Counted from the first letter of the stretch, positions 1-9,680 are shown. The stretch: DNA of 33,058 bases from Franconibacter helveticus LMG 23732 (GCF_000463115.2 NZ_AWFX01000038.1:1-33058), one strand, 5' to 3'. Program-made: numbers and translations. Notes: generated from the sequence alone by a model not told the origin.

Positions 1-97
1 GTCTTGCGACGTTAAGAATCCAGTCCATCTGAGTGCCCACACAGATTGTCTGATAAATTGTTAAAGAGCAGTGCCGCTTTGCTTTTTTCTCAGCGGC
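1..97 (-). other. rRNA operon leader with boxB-boxA antitermination site (partial)
   Basis: The leader reads leftwards. boxB is the hairpin GCCGC/GCGGC (73-77 with 93-97), and boxA is TGCTCTTTAACA (59-70). The leader segment ending in GTCGCAAGAC at the window edge matches the E. coli rrn leader upstream of 16S. The 16S gene itself lies outside the window. boxB/boxA recruit Nus factors to make rrn transcription resistant to Rho (family knowledge). Confidence 0.9.
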
Positions 98-108
98 GCG
101 GGTTGCGT

Positions 109-136
109 ATACTACGCTTTCCCGCTTCAGAGTCAA
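109..136 (-). promoter_or_regulatory. rRNA operon promoter P2
   Basis: On the minus strand, TTGACT (131-136), a 16-bp spacer and TAGTAT (109-114) match E. coli rrn P2 in sequence and spacing. It lies about 100 bp downstream of P1. Confidence 0.88.
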
Positions 137-208
137 GCGTTAATTTTCGCTTCACCCTGTTTTAAATCTTTCTGTCAGGCCGGCGTGTTTGCCGTTGTGC
201 CGTGTCAG

Positions 209-268
209 TGGAGGCGCATTATAGGGAGTTCTCGGACGCTGACAAGCCCTAATTTCAAATAATTTTCT
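209..268 (-). promoter_or_regulatory. rRNA operon promoter P1 with UP element
   Basis: Read on the minus strand there is a -35 TTGTCA (240-245), a 16-bp spacer and a -10 TATAAT (218-223), followed by a GC-rich discriminator GCGCC and a start near 209. Directly upstream is an A/T-rich UP element (AGAAAATTATTTGAAATTA, 250-268). The arrangement is nearly identical to E. coli rrnB P1 and lies just downstream of murI, as rrnB does in E. coli. The discriminator is of the type linked to stringent control by ppGpp and DksA (family knowledge). Confidence 0.93.
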
Positions 269-296
269 GACCGTCTTTTTTTTGTGCAAAATCGTA

Positions 297-1148
297 TTAA
301 ATGGGCAGTTTTTCAACTTTTTTGAAGCCATATCGCTCAAGAACTGGCCGCAACTGTTCAGTTTCCTCTGTTATCGCCATGCAATAAGCCATGTTGTCAT
401 CTGAAGATTTTGCCTCCGGCGCTTCATGTTCAAGCAGCCAGGCTGTTCTGCGCGCTATCGCCGAACCGGAATCCACCAGACGCGTACCCTCTGGCAGCAC
501 CGCCAAAAGCTCTTCCTGCAATAAAGGGAAATGGGTGCAGCCCAGCACGACGGTGTCCGGCGGCTCCGGCATACGCAGCCACGGGCGTAAAATACGGCGC
601 AGCGCATCAAGCGGGACGGCTTCGCCATGCAGCTTCGCCTCAGCCAGTTCCACCAGCTCCGCCGAGCCAAGCATTTCTATCTGGCATTCATTAGCAAAAC
701 GAGCGATGAGTTCATGCGTATAAGGACGACGCACCGTAGCGCGGGTAGCAAGCAGCCCAACCACGCCATTCGCAGTAAGACGCGCAGCGGGTTTGATCGC
801 GGGCACTACGCCCACCACAGGAAAAGAGAATTTTTCACGAAGCGCGGGCAGCGAAACCGTGCTGGCGGTATTACAGGCGATGACGGCTAATGCCAGCGGA
901 TGACGCTGTTGAACCGCCGTGACTATCTCCACAACGCGCTCAACAATGAACGCTTCGGTCTTTTCGCCATAAGGGAAAGCCACGTTATCAAAGGCGTAGA
1001 GATAATGAAGATCCGGCAAGAGCTGCCGGATTTCATCATAAACGGAAAGCCCACCGACGCCGGAATCAAAAACCAGCACGGTAGGCCGGGCGTCAGAAGG
1101 TGTAGCTGCCAGACAAGGTGTATTCCCGTCCTGCAGTTTGGTAGCCAT
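297..1148 (-). CDS. murI: Glutamate racemase MurI
   Basis: Converts L-glutamate to D-glutamate, the precursor for the peptidoglycan stem peptide; cytoplasmic. The 283-aa product aligns almost without gaps with E. coli MurI (285 aa), including the N-terminus MATKLQDGNTPCLAATPS. The two catalytic cysteines are visible as ACNTAS (Cys92) and GCTHFP (Cys204), and the glycine-rich start of the fold is FDSGVGGLS (28-36). The ATG lies inside the 3' end of btuB, a 56-bp overlap also seen in E. coli, so translation is probably coupled to btuB. The stop sits next to the UP element of the rRNA operon. Nothing unusual. Confidence 0.98.
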   Translation of the reverse strand: MATKLQDGNTPCLAATPSDARPTVLVFDSGVGGLSVYDEIRQLLPDLHYLYAFDNVAFPYGEKTEAFIVERVVEIVTAVQQRHPLALAVIACNTASTVSLPALREKFSFPVVGVVPAIKPAARLTANGVVGLLATRATVRRPYTHELIARFANECQIEMLGSAELVELAEAKLHGEAVPLDALRRILRPWLRMPEPPDTVVLGCTHFPLLQEELLAVLPEGTRLVDSGSAIARRTAWLLEHEAPEAKSSDDNMAYCMAITEETEQLRPVLERYGFKKVEKLPI

Positions 1149-2940
1149 AAGCTGTCTCGTAATCTTTATCGAACAGGTTAGCTATTTTACCACGAACTGT
1201 GAGGTGAGAGGTCAGCGGATAAGAGGCAGAAACATCCACCGTGCTGTAGCTCGGCAATATGCGCTGCTCCGGATTGTAACTGGAGCTTCTGTTATCGTAG
1301 CGTTTGCCGAAGTACTGCCATGCGATATCCATATCAACATTAAACATTGTCCAGTCCAGTTGATATTTCGCCTGGCGTTTAGAGCGACGCGGCAATACTT
1401 CGTCCGTTTCGTCATCACGCGGGTCGATATACTGCAACGTTACGCGGTGGCTGAAGATGCCCGTATTGACGTTACCGGTCCACTCCACGCCTTTGATCGT
1501 CGCTGAGTTGATATTGTAATACGCATCATCATCATAAGTGATGAGGTTATCTATCTCGTAGCGATACGCAGACAAGCGCCAGTCCAGCGGTCCTGTCAGC
1601 CCCTCCAGCCCCGCCTCCCATTGTTTAGACTCCTCCGGTTTAAGATCCGGGTTAGAGGCAATGCCGAAGCGCTCAGCGCCATATTGCTGGCCTAAAGAAG
1701 GCGCCAGGAAACCCGTGCCATAAGAAACTGTGGCGCGATAGCCTTCGACAAATTCCCAGCCTGCCGCTGTCTGCCAGGTGCCATGCCAGCCAAACTCATC
1801 GTCTTTATCCTCACGACCAGAGGCTTCCAGCGTCACATCGCCGAACTGCTGCTGCCCGGTGAGATAAAGTCCGGTATTTTCGCGTTTGTAGGTGTCGCGG
1901 GAATAGTCATCGGAGGAAATCAGACGCTCCTGCTTCCAGTCCACCCCTGCGCTTACCGAGCCATGACCGACAATGAGGTTATTACCCCACTGGATATAGC
2001 GCTGCTCCATGTCGTCAAGCGTCGTGCCATCTTCATAGCGACCGTACAGGCTGCTGTAGTTGTAATCTTTAATCTTCTGGTAGTTAGCAATTAACTGGGA
2101 AGAATAGATACCGGAATTGAAGCGAAGACCGGCATCCCAGTTCTGGTTATAGAGCTGATGTTTATCGCCGCCAGCGTCATAGCCGTATTCGCCCTGGTCG
2201 TAATCCGTGTTGTTGCTAAAGCTATAGCCGCGAAAGAAGCCGTCAACGTTGTCATTGAATTTGTGCTCAAGCCCGCCCCAGAAGGTTTTATTGCGATAAC
2301 CATCGCGGTCACTGTCGCGGCTCCAGCTGGAGTCTGGCTGAACGTTGAACCCTTTCGTGCTTTTATATGCCCCGGCAACGGTCGCCACAGTATCGCCGAA
2401 GCGCTGCCGCAGCGCGCCGTCATATTCCTGATAATGACGGGAACCGAAACCGGCATTGATTTGCGATTTCGCGTCGCTGGCTTGCGTAATAATGTTAATC
2501 ACACCGCCAATCGCGCCGGAACCATATACGGCAGAACGCGGGCCGCGAATATATTCAATACGCTGAACCAGCGAAACAGGGATTTGATTGAGATCCGGGT
2601 CATTGGAAATGCCGGAGCGCGCAACCGGCACGCCATCAACCAGCACCAGCGTGTGTTTAGCTTCTGTGCCGCGGATAAAAGTTGAAGAAGTTTGCCCCAT
2701 GCCGCCGTACTGGGCGATATCAACACCCGGCAAGCGGCGCATTACATCGCTCAAAGACTTCGCCTGCCAGCGCTCAATATCCTCGCGCGTCACAACTTCT
2801 GTCGGCGCCAGCACAGTATTAACAGGCTGTTGAAAACGGTTTGCGGTAACTACCATTGAATCCGGGCTTGTTTCCTGCGCCCAGCCAGAAAACGCCGTGA
2901 CGGAAAACGCCGTCAGCAGCGAGATTTTTTTTATCATCAT
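1093..2940 (-). CDS. btuB: TonB-dependent vitamin B12 outer-membrane receptor BtuB
   Basis: Imports cobalamin across the outer membrane using TonB/ExbBD energy; E. coli BtuB is also the receptor for E colicins and phage BF23. The product has a signal peptide ending near FSGWA, a TonB box (DSMVVTA) just after the mature N-terminus, a plug domain with the IRGPRSAVYGS motif, and a beta-barrel ending in a C-terminal Phe (TLSGSYTF). Length is 615 aa against 614 in E. coli. The barrel loops differ clearly from E. coli, while the last 40 residues are nearly identical. A TTG further upstream is open in frame, but the ATG at 2940 is chosen because the GGA ribosome binding site in the riboswitch hairpin is then 10 nt away; a second ATG follows directly. 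Expression is expected to be controlled by the riboswitch just upstream. Confidence 0.97.
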   Translation of the reverse strand: MMIKKISLLTAFSVTAFSGWAQETSPDSMVVTANRFQQPVNTVLAPTEVVTREDIERWQAKSLSDVMRRLPGVDIAQYGGMGQTSSTFIRGTEAKHTLVLVDGVPVARSGISNDPDLNQIPVSLVQRIEYIRGPRSAVYGSGAIGGVINIITQASDAKSQINAGFGSRHYQEYDGALRQRFGDTVATVAGAYKSTKGFNVQPDSSWSRDSDRDGYRNKTFWGGLEHKFNDNVDGFFRGYSFSNNTDYDQGEYGYDAGGDKHQLYNQNWDAGLRFNSGIYSSQLIANYQKIKDYNYSSLYGRYEDGTTLDDMEQRYIQWGNNLIVGHGSVSAGVDWKQERLISSDDYSRDTYKRENTGLYLTGQQQFGDVTLEASGREDKDDEFGWHGTWQTAAGWEFVEGYRATVSYGTGFLAPSLGQQYGAERFGIASNPDLKPEESKQWEAGLEGLTGPLDWRLSAYRYEIDNLITYDDDAYYNINSATIKGVEWTGNVNTGIFSHRVTLQYIDPRDDETDEVLPRRSKRQAKYQLDWTMFNVDMDIAWQYFGKRYDNRSSSYNPEQRILPSYSTVDVSASYPLTSHLTVRGKIANLFDKDYETAYGYQTAGREYTLSGSYTF

Positions 2941-2944
2941 TAAC

Positions 2945-3180
2945 AAAGCATCCGCTTAATACGAAGGATGCCGCAGTCACGATCGGTAGAACGCGACGAT
3001 CGTGCAGAGTGCGACGTATTTCCGGCAGGTCTTCGGGCTTGGAGGCGTGGAATGGATGATGACTTCCCGCTTATAGAAGCAGTGTCTGCGAATCGCTATC
3101 ATCCCGCCTGTCTTTACCGCTGCGCGTCAGCTCCAGCTTTTCACTGGATTCCCTTTTCACTCAAGGAGACCGGAACGCGC
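2945..3180 (-). ncRNA. Cobalamin (AdoCbl) riboswitch of btuB
   Basis: The minus-strand leader of btuB carries the hallmarks of the E. coli btuB riboswitch in order: GGAATCCAGTG (3142-3152), GCTGACGCGCAGCGGTAAAG, AAGTCATCATCC (near 3054-3065) and the B12-box region AGCCCGAAGACCTGCCGG (3022-3039). At the 3' end an inverted repeat GCATCC/GGATGC (2966-2971 with 2948-2953) would hide the btuB ribosome binding site. This supports B12-dependent translational repression as in E. coli. Confidence 0.93.
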
Positions 3181-3246
3181 ATGCTACAATCAGCACCATA
3201 TAGATGTCCAGACTGCTATTAATATCAGCTTACCTTCGTCCCGGGC

Positions 3247-3274
3247 TGGACATCACGCCTGCATTCCCTACAAT
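3247..3274 (+). promoter_or_regulatory. Putative trmA promoter
   Basis: A good sigma70 match lies 34 bp before the trmA ATG: TGGACA (3247-3252), a 16-bp spacer and TACAAT (3269-3274). It is inferred from sequence only. Confidence 0.5.
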
Positions 3275-3307
3275 CCCCGCGTAAATCGATATCAATCAGG
3301 AAGCATA

Positions 3308-4408
3308 ATGACGCCCGAACACCTCCCGACAGAACGGTACGACGCTCAACTGGACGAGAAAGTGGTACGCCTGCAAGACATGATGGCCCCTTTTAACGCG
3401 CCGGCGCCGGAGGTGTTTCGCTCGCCGGTGAGCCACTATCGCATGCGCGCCGAGTTCCGCGTCTGGCACGATGGCGATGACCTCTACCACATTATTTTTG
3501 ACCAGGAGACGCGCCAGCGTATCCGTGTGAACAGCTTCCCGGCGGCGAGCAAGCTTATCAACGCGCTGATGCCCGCTATTATTGACGGCGTACGCGATAC
3601 CCCTGCGCTGCGCCACAAGCTGTTCCAGATTGATTATCTGACGACGATGAGCAACCAGGCGGTGGTCTCTTTGCTTTATCACCGCAAACTGGATGAAGCC
3701 TGGCAAGAGCAAGCGACGGCGTTGCGTGACGCGCTGCGTGCAAACGGGTTTGATGTTCACCTGATTGGCCGCGCCACCAAAACCAAAATCGAGCTTGATC
3801 AGGATTACATTGACGAGCGTCTGCCGGTGGCGGGAAAAGAGATGGTCTACCGCCAGGTAGAGAACAGCTTCACCCAGCCTAACGCGGCGATGAATATTCA
3901 GATGCTGGAATGGGCGCTGGCGGTAACGCAAAACGCCTGCGGCGACCTGCTCGAACTCTACTGCGGCAATGGCAACTTCTCGCTGGCGCTGGCGCGCAAT
4001 TTTGAGCGCGTGCTGGCGACAGAAATCGCCAAGCCGTCAGTGGCTGCCGCCCAGTACAACATCGAAGCCAATCATATCGATAACGTGCAGATTATCCGCA
4101 TGTCGGCAGAAGAATTTACTCAGGCTATGAACGGCGTGCGTGAATTTAACCGCCTGAAAGGCATCGACCTGAAAAGCTATAACTGCGAGACGATTTTTGT
4201 CGATCCGCCGCGCAGCGGGCTGGATGCCGATACGGTGAAAATGGTGCAGGCTTATCCGCGTATTCTTTATATTTCCTGCAATCCGCAAACCCTGTGCGAA
4301 AATCTGGAAACATTGTCGCAAACCCATACCGTCGAGCGTCTGGCGCTGTTCGACCAGTTCCCTTACACCCATCACATGGAATGCGGCGTGCTGTTAACGC
4401 GCCGATAA
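3308..4408 (+). CDS. trmA: tRNA (uracil-5-)-methyltransferase TrmA
   Basis: SAM-dependent enzyme that makes ribothymidine (m5U54) in the T-loop of tRNAs; in E. coli it also methylates tmRNA. The 366-aa product has exactly the E. coli length and aligns without gaps. Visible motifs are the SAM-binding [16 protein letters not shown], the motif [10 protein letters not shown], the catalytic nucleophile in ISCNP (Cys324) and the general-base Glu358 in HHMECG. The start is preceded by an AGGAAG ribosome binding site. It is divergent from btuB and followed at once by a strong terminator, so it is probably monocistronic. Confidence 0.98.
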   Translation: MTPEHLPTERYDAQLDEKVVRLQDMMAPFNAPAPEVFRSPVSHYRMRAEFRVWHDGDDLYHIIFDQETRQRIRVNSFPAASKLINALMPAIIDGVRDTPALRHKLFQIDYLTTMSNQAVVSLLYHRKLDEAWQEQATALRDALRANGFDVHLIGRATKTKIELDQDYIDERLPVAGKEMVYRQVENSFTQPNAAMNIQMLEWALAVTQNACGDLLELYCGNGNFSLALARNFERVLATEIAKPSVAAAQYNIEANHIDNVQIIRMSAEEFTQAMNGVREFNRLKGIDLKSYNCETIFVDPPRSGLDADTVKMVQAYPRILYISCNPQTLCENLETLSQTHTVERLALFDQFPYTHHMECGVLLTRR

Positions 4409-4414
4409 CAAAAA

Positions 4415-4436
4415 GGGCGCCGCAGCGCCCTTTTTT
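4415..4436. terminator. Bidirectional terminator between trmA and yijD
   Basis: Perfect 6-bp GC stem GGGCGC/GCGCCC (4415-4420, 4425-4430) with loop CGCA, followed by six T on the plus strand and preceded by an A-run that becomes a T-run on the minus strand. It serves trmA and, from the other side, yijD, whose stop codon overlaps its edge. Confidence 0.9.
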
Positions 4437-4794
4437 ATTCGTCGTAACGCGCCTTACGACGACGCAGACGAAAGCCAATCCAGAACAGCAGCACCACAGA
4501 AAGTACCGACGGCAGGAAGTTGGAGCCAATCTCCGGGTATTCCGCGCGCACAACGGCGCTGTAAAGCAGTACGCCCAGTATAAAACAGGCGGCGGCAAGG
4601 CCCGGCAGACCCACCGGCATGGTGCGGTTCTGGTAACGCTGATGCAGGCAGTACACCGTCAGCACCAGCGAGATAATCGGAAAAAGAGAGAAAGGAACGA
4701 TAGAGCTGAACAGCGCTGCGAAGGTGCCGTTAATCGAAAGGCCGGCTAACAGCGCCAGCAGCAGCGTACCTTTTTCTTGCGAGGAGGTTTTCAT
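4435..4794 (-). CDS. yijD: YijD family inner membrane protein
   Basis: A 119-aa integral membrane protein with three to four hydrophobic segments (for example [19 protein letters not shown] and [16 protein letters not shown]) and a basic C-terminus ([11 protein letters not shown]). It matches E. coli YijD in length and sequence. The start [10 protein letters not shown] at 4794 is preferred over an upstream in-frame extension because AAAGGAC precedes it and it matches the E. coli N-terminus. It begins 10 bp after the fabR stop, so the two form a fabR-yijD operon. The molecular function is unknown in the family; the linkage with fabR suggests a link to membrane lipids, which is inference. Confidence 0.93.
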   Translation of the reverse strand: MKTSSQEKGTLLLALLAGLSINGTFAALFSSIVPFSLFPIISLVLTVYCLHQRYQNRTMPVGLPGLAAACFILGVLLYSAVVRAEYPEIGSNFLPSVLSVVLLFWIGFRLRRRKARYDE

Positions 4795-4804
4795 TGTCTG
4801 TCCT

Positions 4805-5440
4805 TTATTTTTCAGCGTGATGCAACATCTTTTCTTGTTCACGGCGATACCAGTAATACGCGCCTTTGGAGATCATCCGCAGTTGCAATACCAGCCGCTC
4901 TTCTAATTGCCTGCGCTGTTCCGGCCCGACGTCGAGCGCCTCAGCCCCGGCGCTGAAAACGATAGTCACCATCGCTTCCGCCTGGGCTTCGGTAAAACTG
5001 CGCGGCATAGCGCTTTCGAGCTCCAGATAGTCGGCAAGTTCCGCGATAAAATGCTGGATTTCCCGCGCCACCGCCGCGCGAAACGCCGCCGAGGTGCCGG
5101 AGCGTTCCCGTAAAAGCAGGCGAAACGCGTTAGGGTTATTGCCGATAAATTCCATAAAGGTGGAGACAGAAGTGCGAATAACGCTGCCGCCTTTGGCGAT
5201 GCGCTGGCGCGCCTGGCGCATCAACTGGCGCAGCATCAGCCCGCTCTCATCCACCATCGTCAGACCCAGTTCATCCACATCGCGGAAATGACGGTAAAAC
5301 GAAGTAGGCGCAATACCCGCCTCACGCGCGACTTCGCGCAGGCTCAGGCTGGCAAAACTTCTTTCAGCACTAAGCTGGCTGAACGCGGCTTCCACTAACG
5401 ATCGCCGGGTTCGTTCTTTCTGTTGCGCTCTTACACCCAT
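4805..5440 (-). CDS. fabR: TetR-type repressor of unsaturated fatty acid synthesis FabR
   Basis: Represses fabA and fabB and so adjusts the ratio of unsaturated to saturated fatty acids in membrane phospholipids (known in E. coli). The 211-aa product has the N-terminal TetR helix-turn-helix ([23 protein letters not shown], roughly residues 30-52), which is identical to my recollection of E. coli FabR. The C-terminal ligand domain is also close, but the C-terminus is slightly shorter than in E. coli (about 215 aa). The ATG at 5440, rather than the adjacent GTG, is chosen as start, with AGG about 8 nt upstream. It is divergent from sthA and co-oriented with yijD. Confidence 0.95.
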   Translation of the reverse strand: MGVRAQQKERTRRSLVEAAFSQLSAERSFASLSLREVAREAGIAPTSFYRHFRDVDELGLTMVDESGLMLRQLMRQARQRIAKGGSVIRTSVSTFMEFIGNNPNAFRLLLRERSGTSAAFRAAVAREIQHFIAELADYLELESAMPRSFTEAQAEAMVTIVFSAGAEALDVGPEQRRQLEERLVLQLRMISKGAYYWYRREQEKMLHHAEK

Positions 5441-5638
5441 CACGTTTGCCTGAATCCTTCCTGTTGAAACGGCACTATACCAGAGATCAAAATTACCGGG
5501 TTTATACTGGATTGTGAATGATTGTTTACGCGCGCTGGCTCCCGTTAAGAGGGAAATAACCGCGTGATAATTGGGTTAACCGCACAGAGATGTTACTATT
5601 CTGTTGTTTTTATGTATAAGAATAAGGTAAGCCTTACC

Positions 5639-7039
5639 ATGCCACAGACCTACGATTATGACGCAATAGTGATTGGTTCCGGCCCCGGCGGCGAAGGCGC
5701 CGCGATGGGACTGGTTAAGCAGGGAGCGCGGATAGCGGTAGTCGAGCGTTACCATAATGTCGGCGGCGGTTGCACCCACTGGGGCACTATCCCGTCAAAG
5801 GCGTTGCGCCATGCTGTCAGCCGCATTATTGAGTTCAACCAGAACCCTCTGTACAGCGGCCACTCCCGCCCCCTCCGCACCTCCTTCGCTGATATCCTTA
5901 ACCACGCCGACAACGTCATTAATCAGCAAACCAACATGCGGCAGGGCTTTTATGAGCGCAACCGCTGCACCATTTTGCAGGGCGACGCCCATTTCGTTGA
6001 CGATCACACCCTCGCGCTGGCCTGCCCGGACGGCTCGGTAGAAACGCTGACCGCTGAAAAGTTTGTTATCGCCTGCGGCTCTCGTCCTTATCACCCGGCA
6101 GATGTGGATTTTACTCATTCCCGCATTTACGACAGCGATTCTATCCTCAGCATGCATCACGAGCCGCGCCACGTGATTATTTATGGCGCTGGCGTTATCG
6201 GCTGCGAATACGCTTCTATCTTTCGCGGCATGAACGTGAAAGTTGACCTTATCAACACCCGCGACCGCCTGCTGGCGTTTCTTGACCAGGAAATGTCGGA
6301 CTCGCTCTCCTATCACTTCTGGAATAACGGCGTGGTGATTCGCCACAACGAAGAGTACGAGAAAATCGAAGGGGTGGACGACGGGGTTATCGTGCACCTG
6401 AAATCCGGTAAGAAAGTGAAGGCCGACTGCCTGCTTTACGCTAACGGCCGCACCGGCAATACCGATTCGCTGGCGTTGCAGAATATCGGGCTTGATGTGG
6501 ACAGCCGCGGGCTGCTGAAAGTGAACAGCATGTATCAGACCGCGCTGCCGCATATCTACGCCGTGGGCGACGTTATCGGCTATCCCAGCCTCGCCTCCGC
6601 CGCTTACGACCAGGGTCGCATTGCCGCGCAGGCGATGATAAAAGGCGAAGCTTCCGCGCATCTGGTGGAAGACATTCCTACCGGTATTTACACCATCCCG
6701 GAAATCAGTTCGGTGGGTAAAACCGAGCAGCAATTAACGGCGATGAAAGTGCCGTACGAGGTGGGGCGCGCCCAGTTCAAGCACCTGGCGCGGGCGCAGA
6801 TAATCGGCATGAATATCGGCACGCTGAAGATCCTCTTTCATCGCGAAACGAAAGAGATCCTCGGCATTCACTGCTTTGGCGAGCGCGCGGCCGAAATTAT
6901 TCATATCGGCCAGGCGATAATGGAGCAAAAAGGCGGCGGCAACACCATTGAGTACTTCGTTAACACCACCTTTAACTACCCGACAATGGCCGAAGCTTAT
7001 CGGGTAGCAGCGCTGAATGGCTTAAACCGCCTGTTTTAA
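5639..7039 (+). CDS. sthA: Soluble pyridine nucleotide transhydrogenase SthA
   Basis: A cytoplasmic FAD enzyme that reoxidises excess NADPH with NAD+. The 466-aa product matches E. coli SthA in length and is near-identical over most of its length. Visible are the N-terminal FAD dinucleotide fold ([15 protein letters not shown]), [14 protein letters not shown] (the second cysteine of the lipoamide-dehydrogenase disulfide is Thr here, as in SthA proteins), the NAD(P) fold [13 protein letters not shown] and the C-terminal interface domain. The in-frame extension to 5564 is rejected: homology starts at [10 protein letters not shown] 13-bp palindrome GGTAAGCCTTACC abuts the start codon. The 3' end overlaps the convergent oxyR by 18 bp. 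Confidence 0.97.
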   Translation: MPQTYDYDAIVIGSGPGGEGAAMGLVKQGARIAVVERYHNVGGGCTHWGTIPSKALRHAVSRIIEFNQNPLYSGHSRPLRTSFADILNHADNVINQQTNMRQGFYERNRCTILQGDAHFVDDHTLALACPDGSVETLTAEKFVIACGSRPYHPADVDFTHSRIYDSDSILSMHHEPRHVIIYGAGVIGCEYASIFRGMNVKVDLINTRDRLLAFLDQEMSDSLSYHFWNNGVVIRHNEEYEKIEGVDDGVIVHLKSGKKVKADCLLYANGRTGNTDSLALQNIGLDVDSRGLLKVNSMYQTALPHIYAVGDVIGYPSLASAAYDQGRIAAQAMIKGEASAHLVEDIPTGIYTIPEISSVGKTEQQLTAMKVPYEVGRAQFKHLARAQIIGMNIGTLKILFHRETKEILGIHCFGERAAEIIHIGQAIMEQKGGGNTIEYFVNTTFNYPTMAEAYRVAALNGLNRLF

Positions 7040-7939
7040 CGACGCGTCGAAATGGCCGTCCATCTGTTTACGGATGGCCTCCGCCAGCTGCTCATAGCGG
7101 CTGCGCAGCGGAGAGCCAGGACGATAAACCAGACCGATGGTGCGTTTCGGCTCCGGCTTAATGCAGGGCAGGTAAACCACGCCGTCACGATGACGTTCTG
7201 GCGGCACAGCAAGCGATGGCAGCAAAGTAATGCCGCTGCCTGCGGCAACCATGTTGCGCAGCGTTTCCAGACTGGTGGCCCGGAAATGGGTGTCTTCGTC
7301 GGCGCCCGCTTCAAAGCAGAAGCCCATCGCCTGATCGCGCAGACAGTGCCCATCTTCCAGCATCAGCAGTTTTTCACCGGCCAGCTCGCCCATCGGCACG
7401 CGGTCGCGGTTCGCCCACGGGTGATCCTCATACACCGCCAGCATCATCGGCTCGTCAAACAGCGGCACCTCGATAAAAGACTCGCTCTCTTTCACCAGCG
7501 CCAGAATAGCGCAGTCAAGCTTGCCGCTGTCGAGTTGCGCCAGCAGCTGATGCGTTTGCGCTTCATGCAGGTACATTTCAAGTTTGGGGAATGTCTGATG
7601 CAGCATGGGGATCACCAGCGGCAGCAGATAAGGGCTGATGGTTGGGATCAGGCCGATATGCAGCGGGCCGGACATCGCTTCCCCCTGCTGGCTCGCCATC
7701 TCTTTAAGCACTTTAACTTCGCGCAGTACGGTACGCGCCTGGTCAACCAGCAGCAGCCCCGCCTGGGTAAAGAGCACTTTGCGGCTGGTGCGTTCCAGCA
7801 GCATCACGCCAAGTTCGTCTTCCAGCTTGCGGATCTGCCCGCTCAACGTAGGTTGGCTGACATGGCAAGCATCCGCCGCGCGGCGAAAATGCCGGTGTTC
7901 GGCCAACGCCACCAGGTATTCAAGATCACGAATATTCAT
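7022..7939 (-). CDS. oxyR: LysR-type peroxide sensor OxyR
   Basis: Activates catalase, alkyl hydroperoxide reductase, dps and oxyS on H2O2 stress. The 305-aa product has the E. coli length. An N-terminal winged helix-turn-helix ([24 protein letters not shown]) is followed by the regulatory domain with the redox pair Cys199 and Cys208 in [17 protein letters not shown]. Cys25, Cys143 and Cys259 are kept, but E. coli Cys180 is replaced (NRDRVPM). The start at 7939 has an excellent AGGAGG; a longer in-frame start at 7984 has no homology support. It is divergent from oxyS, with a shared operator that should also give autorepression. It overlaps the sthA 3' end by 18 bp. Confidence 0.97.
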   Translation of the reverse strand: MNIRDLEYLVALAEHRHFRRAADACHVSQPTLSGQIRKLEDELGVMLLERTSRKVLFTQAGLLLVDQARTVLREVKVLKEMASQQGEAMSGPLHIGLIPTISPYLLPLVIPMLHQTFPKLEMYLHEAQTHQLLAQLDSGKLDCAILALVKESESFIEVPLFDEPMMLAVYEDHPWANRDRVPMGELAGEKLLMLEDGHCLRDQAMGFCFEAGADEDTHFRATSLETLRNMVAAGSGITLLPSLAVPPERHRDGVVYLPCIKPEPKRTIGLVYRPGSPLRSRYEQLAEAIRKQMDGHFDASLKQAV

Positions 7940-7972
7940 TAATCCTCCTCCGCCGCCACGATAGTTCATGGC

Positions 7973-8028
7973 GATAGATATCATAGCAACGAACGATTAT
8001 CCCTATCAAGCGCAAACGCCAATAATAG
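7973..8028 (+). promoter_or_regulatory. OxyR operator and oxyS promoter region
   Basis: Between oxyR and oxyS are ATAG/CTAT half-sites typical of OxyR: GATAG (7973-7977) and CTATC (8003-8007) lie symmetrically about 35 bp apart, with weaker inner half-sites. An A/T-rich -10 candidate (AATAATAG, 8021-8028) follows at the right distance for oxyS. The assignment rests on the conserved arrangement and the OxyR consensus; no footprint is implied. Confidence 0.6.
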
Positions 8029-8034
8029 ACTCCA

Positions 8035-8155
8035 GCGACAGGGCACCTGACTAACTGACCCCTTAAGTCAGGACCCCGTCGGCAGAGAATCTCTCTGACC
8101 TGAATAACTAAAGCCAACGTGAACTTTTAGCGGACTTGATGTCCGCTTTTTTTTT
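8035..8155 (+). ncRNA. oxyS: OxyS regulatory small RNA
   Basis: Peroxide-induced, Hfq-dependent sRNA divergent from oxyR. The strongly conserved linker AATAACTAAAGCCAACGTGAAC is present (split here: AATAACTAAAG then CCAACGTGAACTTTT, 8104-8127) and runs into a terminator AGCGGAC-TTGAT-GTCCGCT (8129-8147) with nine T. The 5' half contains GGCACCT like E. coli, but its stem-loops differ. In particular the terminator loop is TTGAT instead of the E. coli loop that kisses the fhlA ribosome binding site, so the target set may differ. The 5' end is approximate. Confidence 0.87.
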
Positions 8156-8222
8156 GCCTGTCGAAAGGCGAAAAAAAGCCTGGCGGCAAGGCCAGGCTGA
8201 GAGGAGCAAAGCAAAAGTTACG

Positions 8223-9596
8223 TTAAGCCAGCCGTTGTTTCGCCGCGTCGATTGCAAGCTTCACCTGCACCGGCGAAACGCCGCCTTTCGCGGCGCGCTT
8301 ATCCAGGCAAGACTGCAACGACAGAAGAGGGTAAACATCCTCACCGATTACAGCACTGAATTGTTGCAGATCGTCGAGCGCGAGCGCTTCCAGCGCTTTA
8401 CCCTGACGAATCGCTTCGACCACCGCTTCGCCAACAATGTGGTGCGCTTCGCGAAACGGCACGCCTTTAGCGACCAGGTAATCCGCCAGTTCCGTCGCAT
8501 TCGCATAGCCCTGCTGCGCCGCTTCCTGGCAGCGCGGGCGTTTCACCTGAATGCCATCCAGCACCAGCGTCGCCATGTGCAGGCAGTCAAGCCAGGTATC
8601 AAGCGCGTCGAACAGCCCTTCTTTGTCTTCCTGCATATCCTTGTTATACGCGAGCGGCAGCCCCTTAAGCGTCATCATCATGCCCGTAAGCGCGCCCTGC
8701 ACGCGGCCGCACTTGCCGCGGATAAGCTCCAGCGCATCCGGGTTTTTCTTCTGCGGCATTAAAGAGGAGCCGGAGGTCACGCGGTCGGAAAGCTCGACAA
8801 AACCCGCTTCGCCGGAGTTAAAGAAGATAAGATCTTCGGCAAAGCGCGAAAGGTGCACCATGCCGATAGAGGCATCGGAGAGCAGTTCCAGCACATGGTC
8901 GCGGTCAGATACGCTGTCCAGGCTGTTGCGCGTTGCTGACGCAAAGCCGAGCCAGCCCGCAAGCTGTTCGCGGTCGATGTCGTAAGCGGTGCCTGCAAGC
9001 GCCCCGCTGCCCAGCGGGCTGACGTCCAGACGCTTAAGCGTATCCTGCAAACGGCTCTCGTCACGGGCGAGCATTTCAACATAAGCCAGGCACCAGTGAG
9101 CGAAAGTCACAGGCTGGGCGCGCTGAAGATGGGTATAGCCCGGCATCACCGCGTCCTGGTTATTTTCCGCCGTCGCCACCAGCGCGCTCTGCAACTGACG
9201 GTTAGCCGCCAGCAGCTCGCCAACCTGCTCTTTACACCAGAGCTTGAGATCGGTCGCTACCTGGTCATTACGGCTGCGTCCGGTGTGCAGTTTTTTGCCG
9301 AGCGCGCCGACTTTATCAATCAGTTTGCCTTCCACCCAGCTGTGGATATCTTCGGCGTCGCTTTCCAGGATCGCCTGCGGGTTTTCCCGCACCTCTTCCA
9401 GCAGCACCGACAGCGCTTCTTCCAGCTGCTGCTGTTCTGCGCCTGACAGGACGCCTACCGTCACCAGCGCTTTGGACCAGGCCACCGACCCGATGATGTC
9501 TTGCTCAGCCAGTCGGTAATCAAAGCGTAAGGAGTCGTTAAACTGTTTAAAACGCTGATCCGCTGCCTGAGTAAAACGTCCGCCCCAAAGTGCCAT
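8223..9596 (-). CDS. argH: Argininosuccinate lyase ArgH
   Basis: Last step of arginine synthesis: splits argininosuccinate into arginine and fumarate. The 457-aa product has the E. coli length. It carries the fumarase/aspartase superfamily signature [12 protein letters not shown] (roughly residues 281-292), the catalytic-region motif [12 protein letters not shown] and HTHLQ-like [10 protein letters not shown]. It is the last gene of the leftward argC-argB-argG-argH cluster, 84 bp after argG, with a GC-rich hairpin in that gap. The stop lies 67 bp from the end of the convergent oxyS. Confidence 0.97.
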   Translation of the reverse strand: MALWGGRFTQAADQRFKQFNDSLRFDYRLAEQDIIGSVAWSKALVTVGVLSGAEQQQLEEALSVLLEEVRENPQAILESDAEDIHSWVEGKLIDKVGALGKKLHTGRSRNDQVATDLKLWCKEQVGELLAANRQLQSALVATAENNQDAVMPGYTHLQRAQPVTFAHWCLAYVEMLARDESRLQDTLKRLDVSPLGSGALAGTAYDIDREQLAGWLGFASATRNSLDSVSDRDHVLELLSDASIGMVHLSRFAEDLIFFNSGEAGFVELSDRVTSGSSLMPQKKNPDALELIRGKCGRVQGALTGMMMTLKGLPLAYNKDMQEDKEGLFDALDTWLDCLHMATLVLDGIQVKRPRCQEAAQQGYANATELADYLVAKGVPFREAHHIVGEAVVEAIRQGKALEALALDDLQQFSAVIGEDVYPLLSLQSCLDKRAAKGGVSPVQVKLAIDAAKQRLA

Positions 9597-9637
9597 AGTT
9601 ACGCTCCGTAAATTCCTGTCTTGATAATATTTTTACT

Positions 9638-9663
9638 GGCGGGCGACATCCGCGCCGCCCGCC
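9638..9663. other. GC-rich hairpin between argG and argH
   Basis: Perfect 8-bp inverted repeat GGCGGGCG/CGCCCGCC (9638-9645 with 9656-9663) with a 10-nt loop and no T-run on the minus strand. It could be an mRNA-stabilising or attenuating element that adjusts argH relative to argCBG, but this is inference. Confidence 0.5.
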
Positions 9664-9680
9664 GTCTGCGTTAAGCCTGA

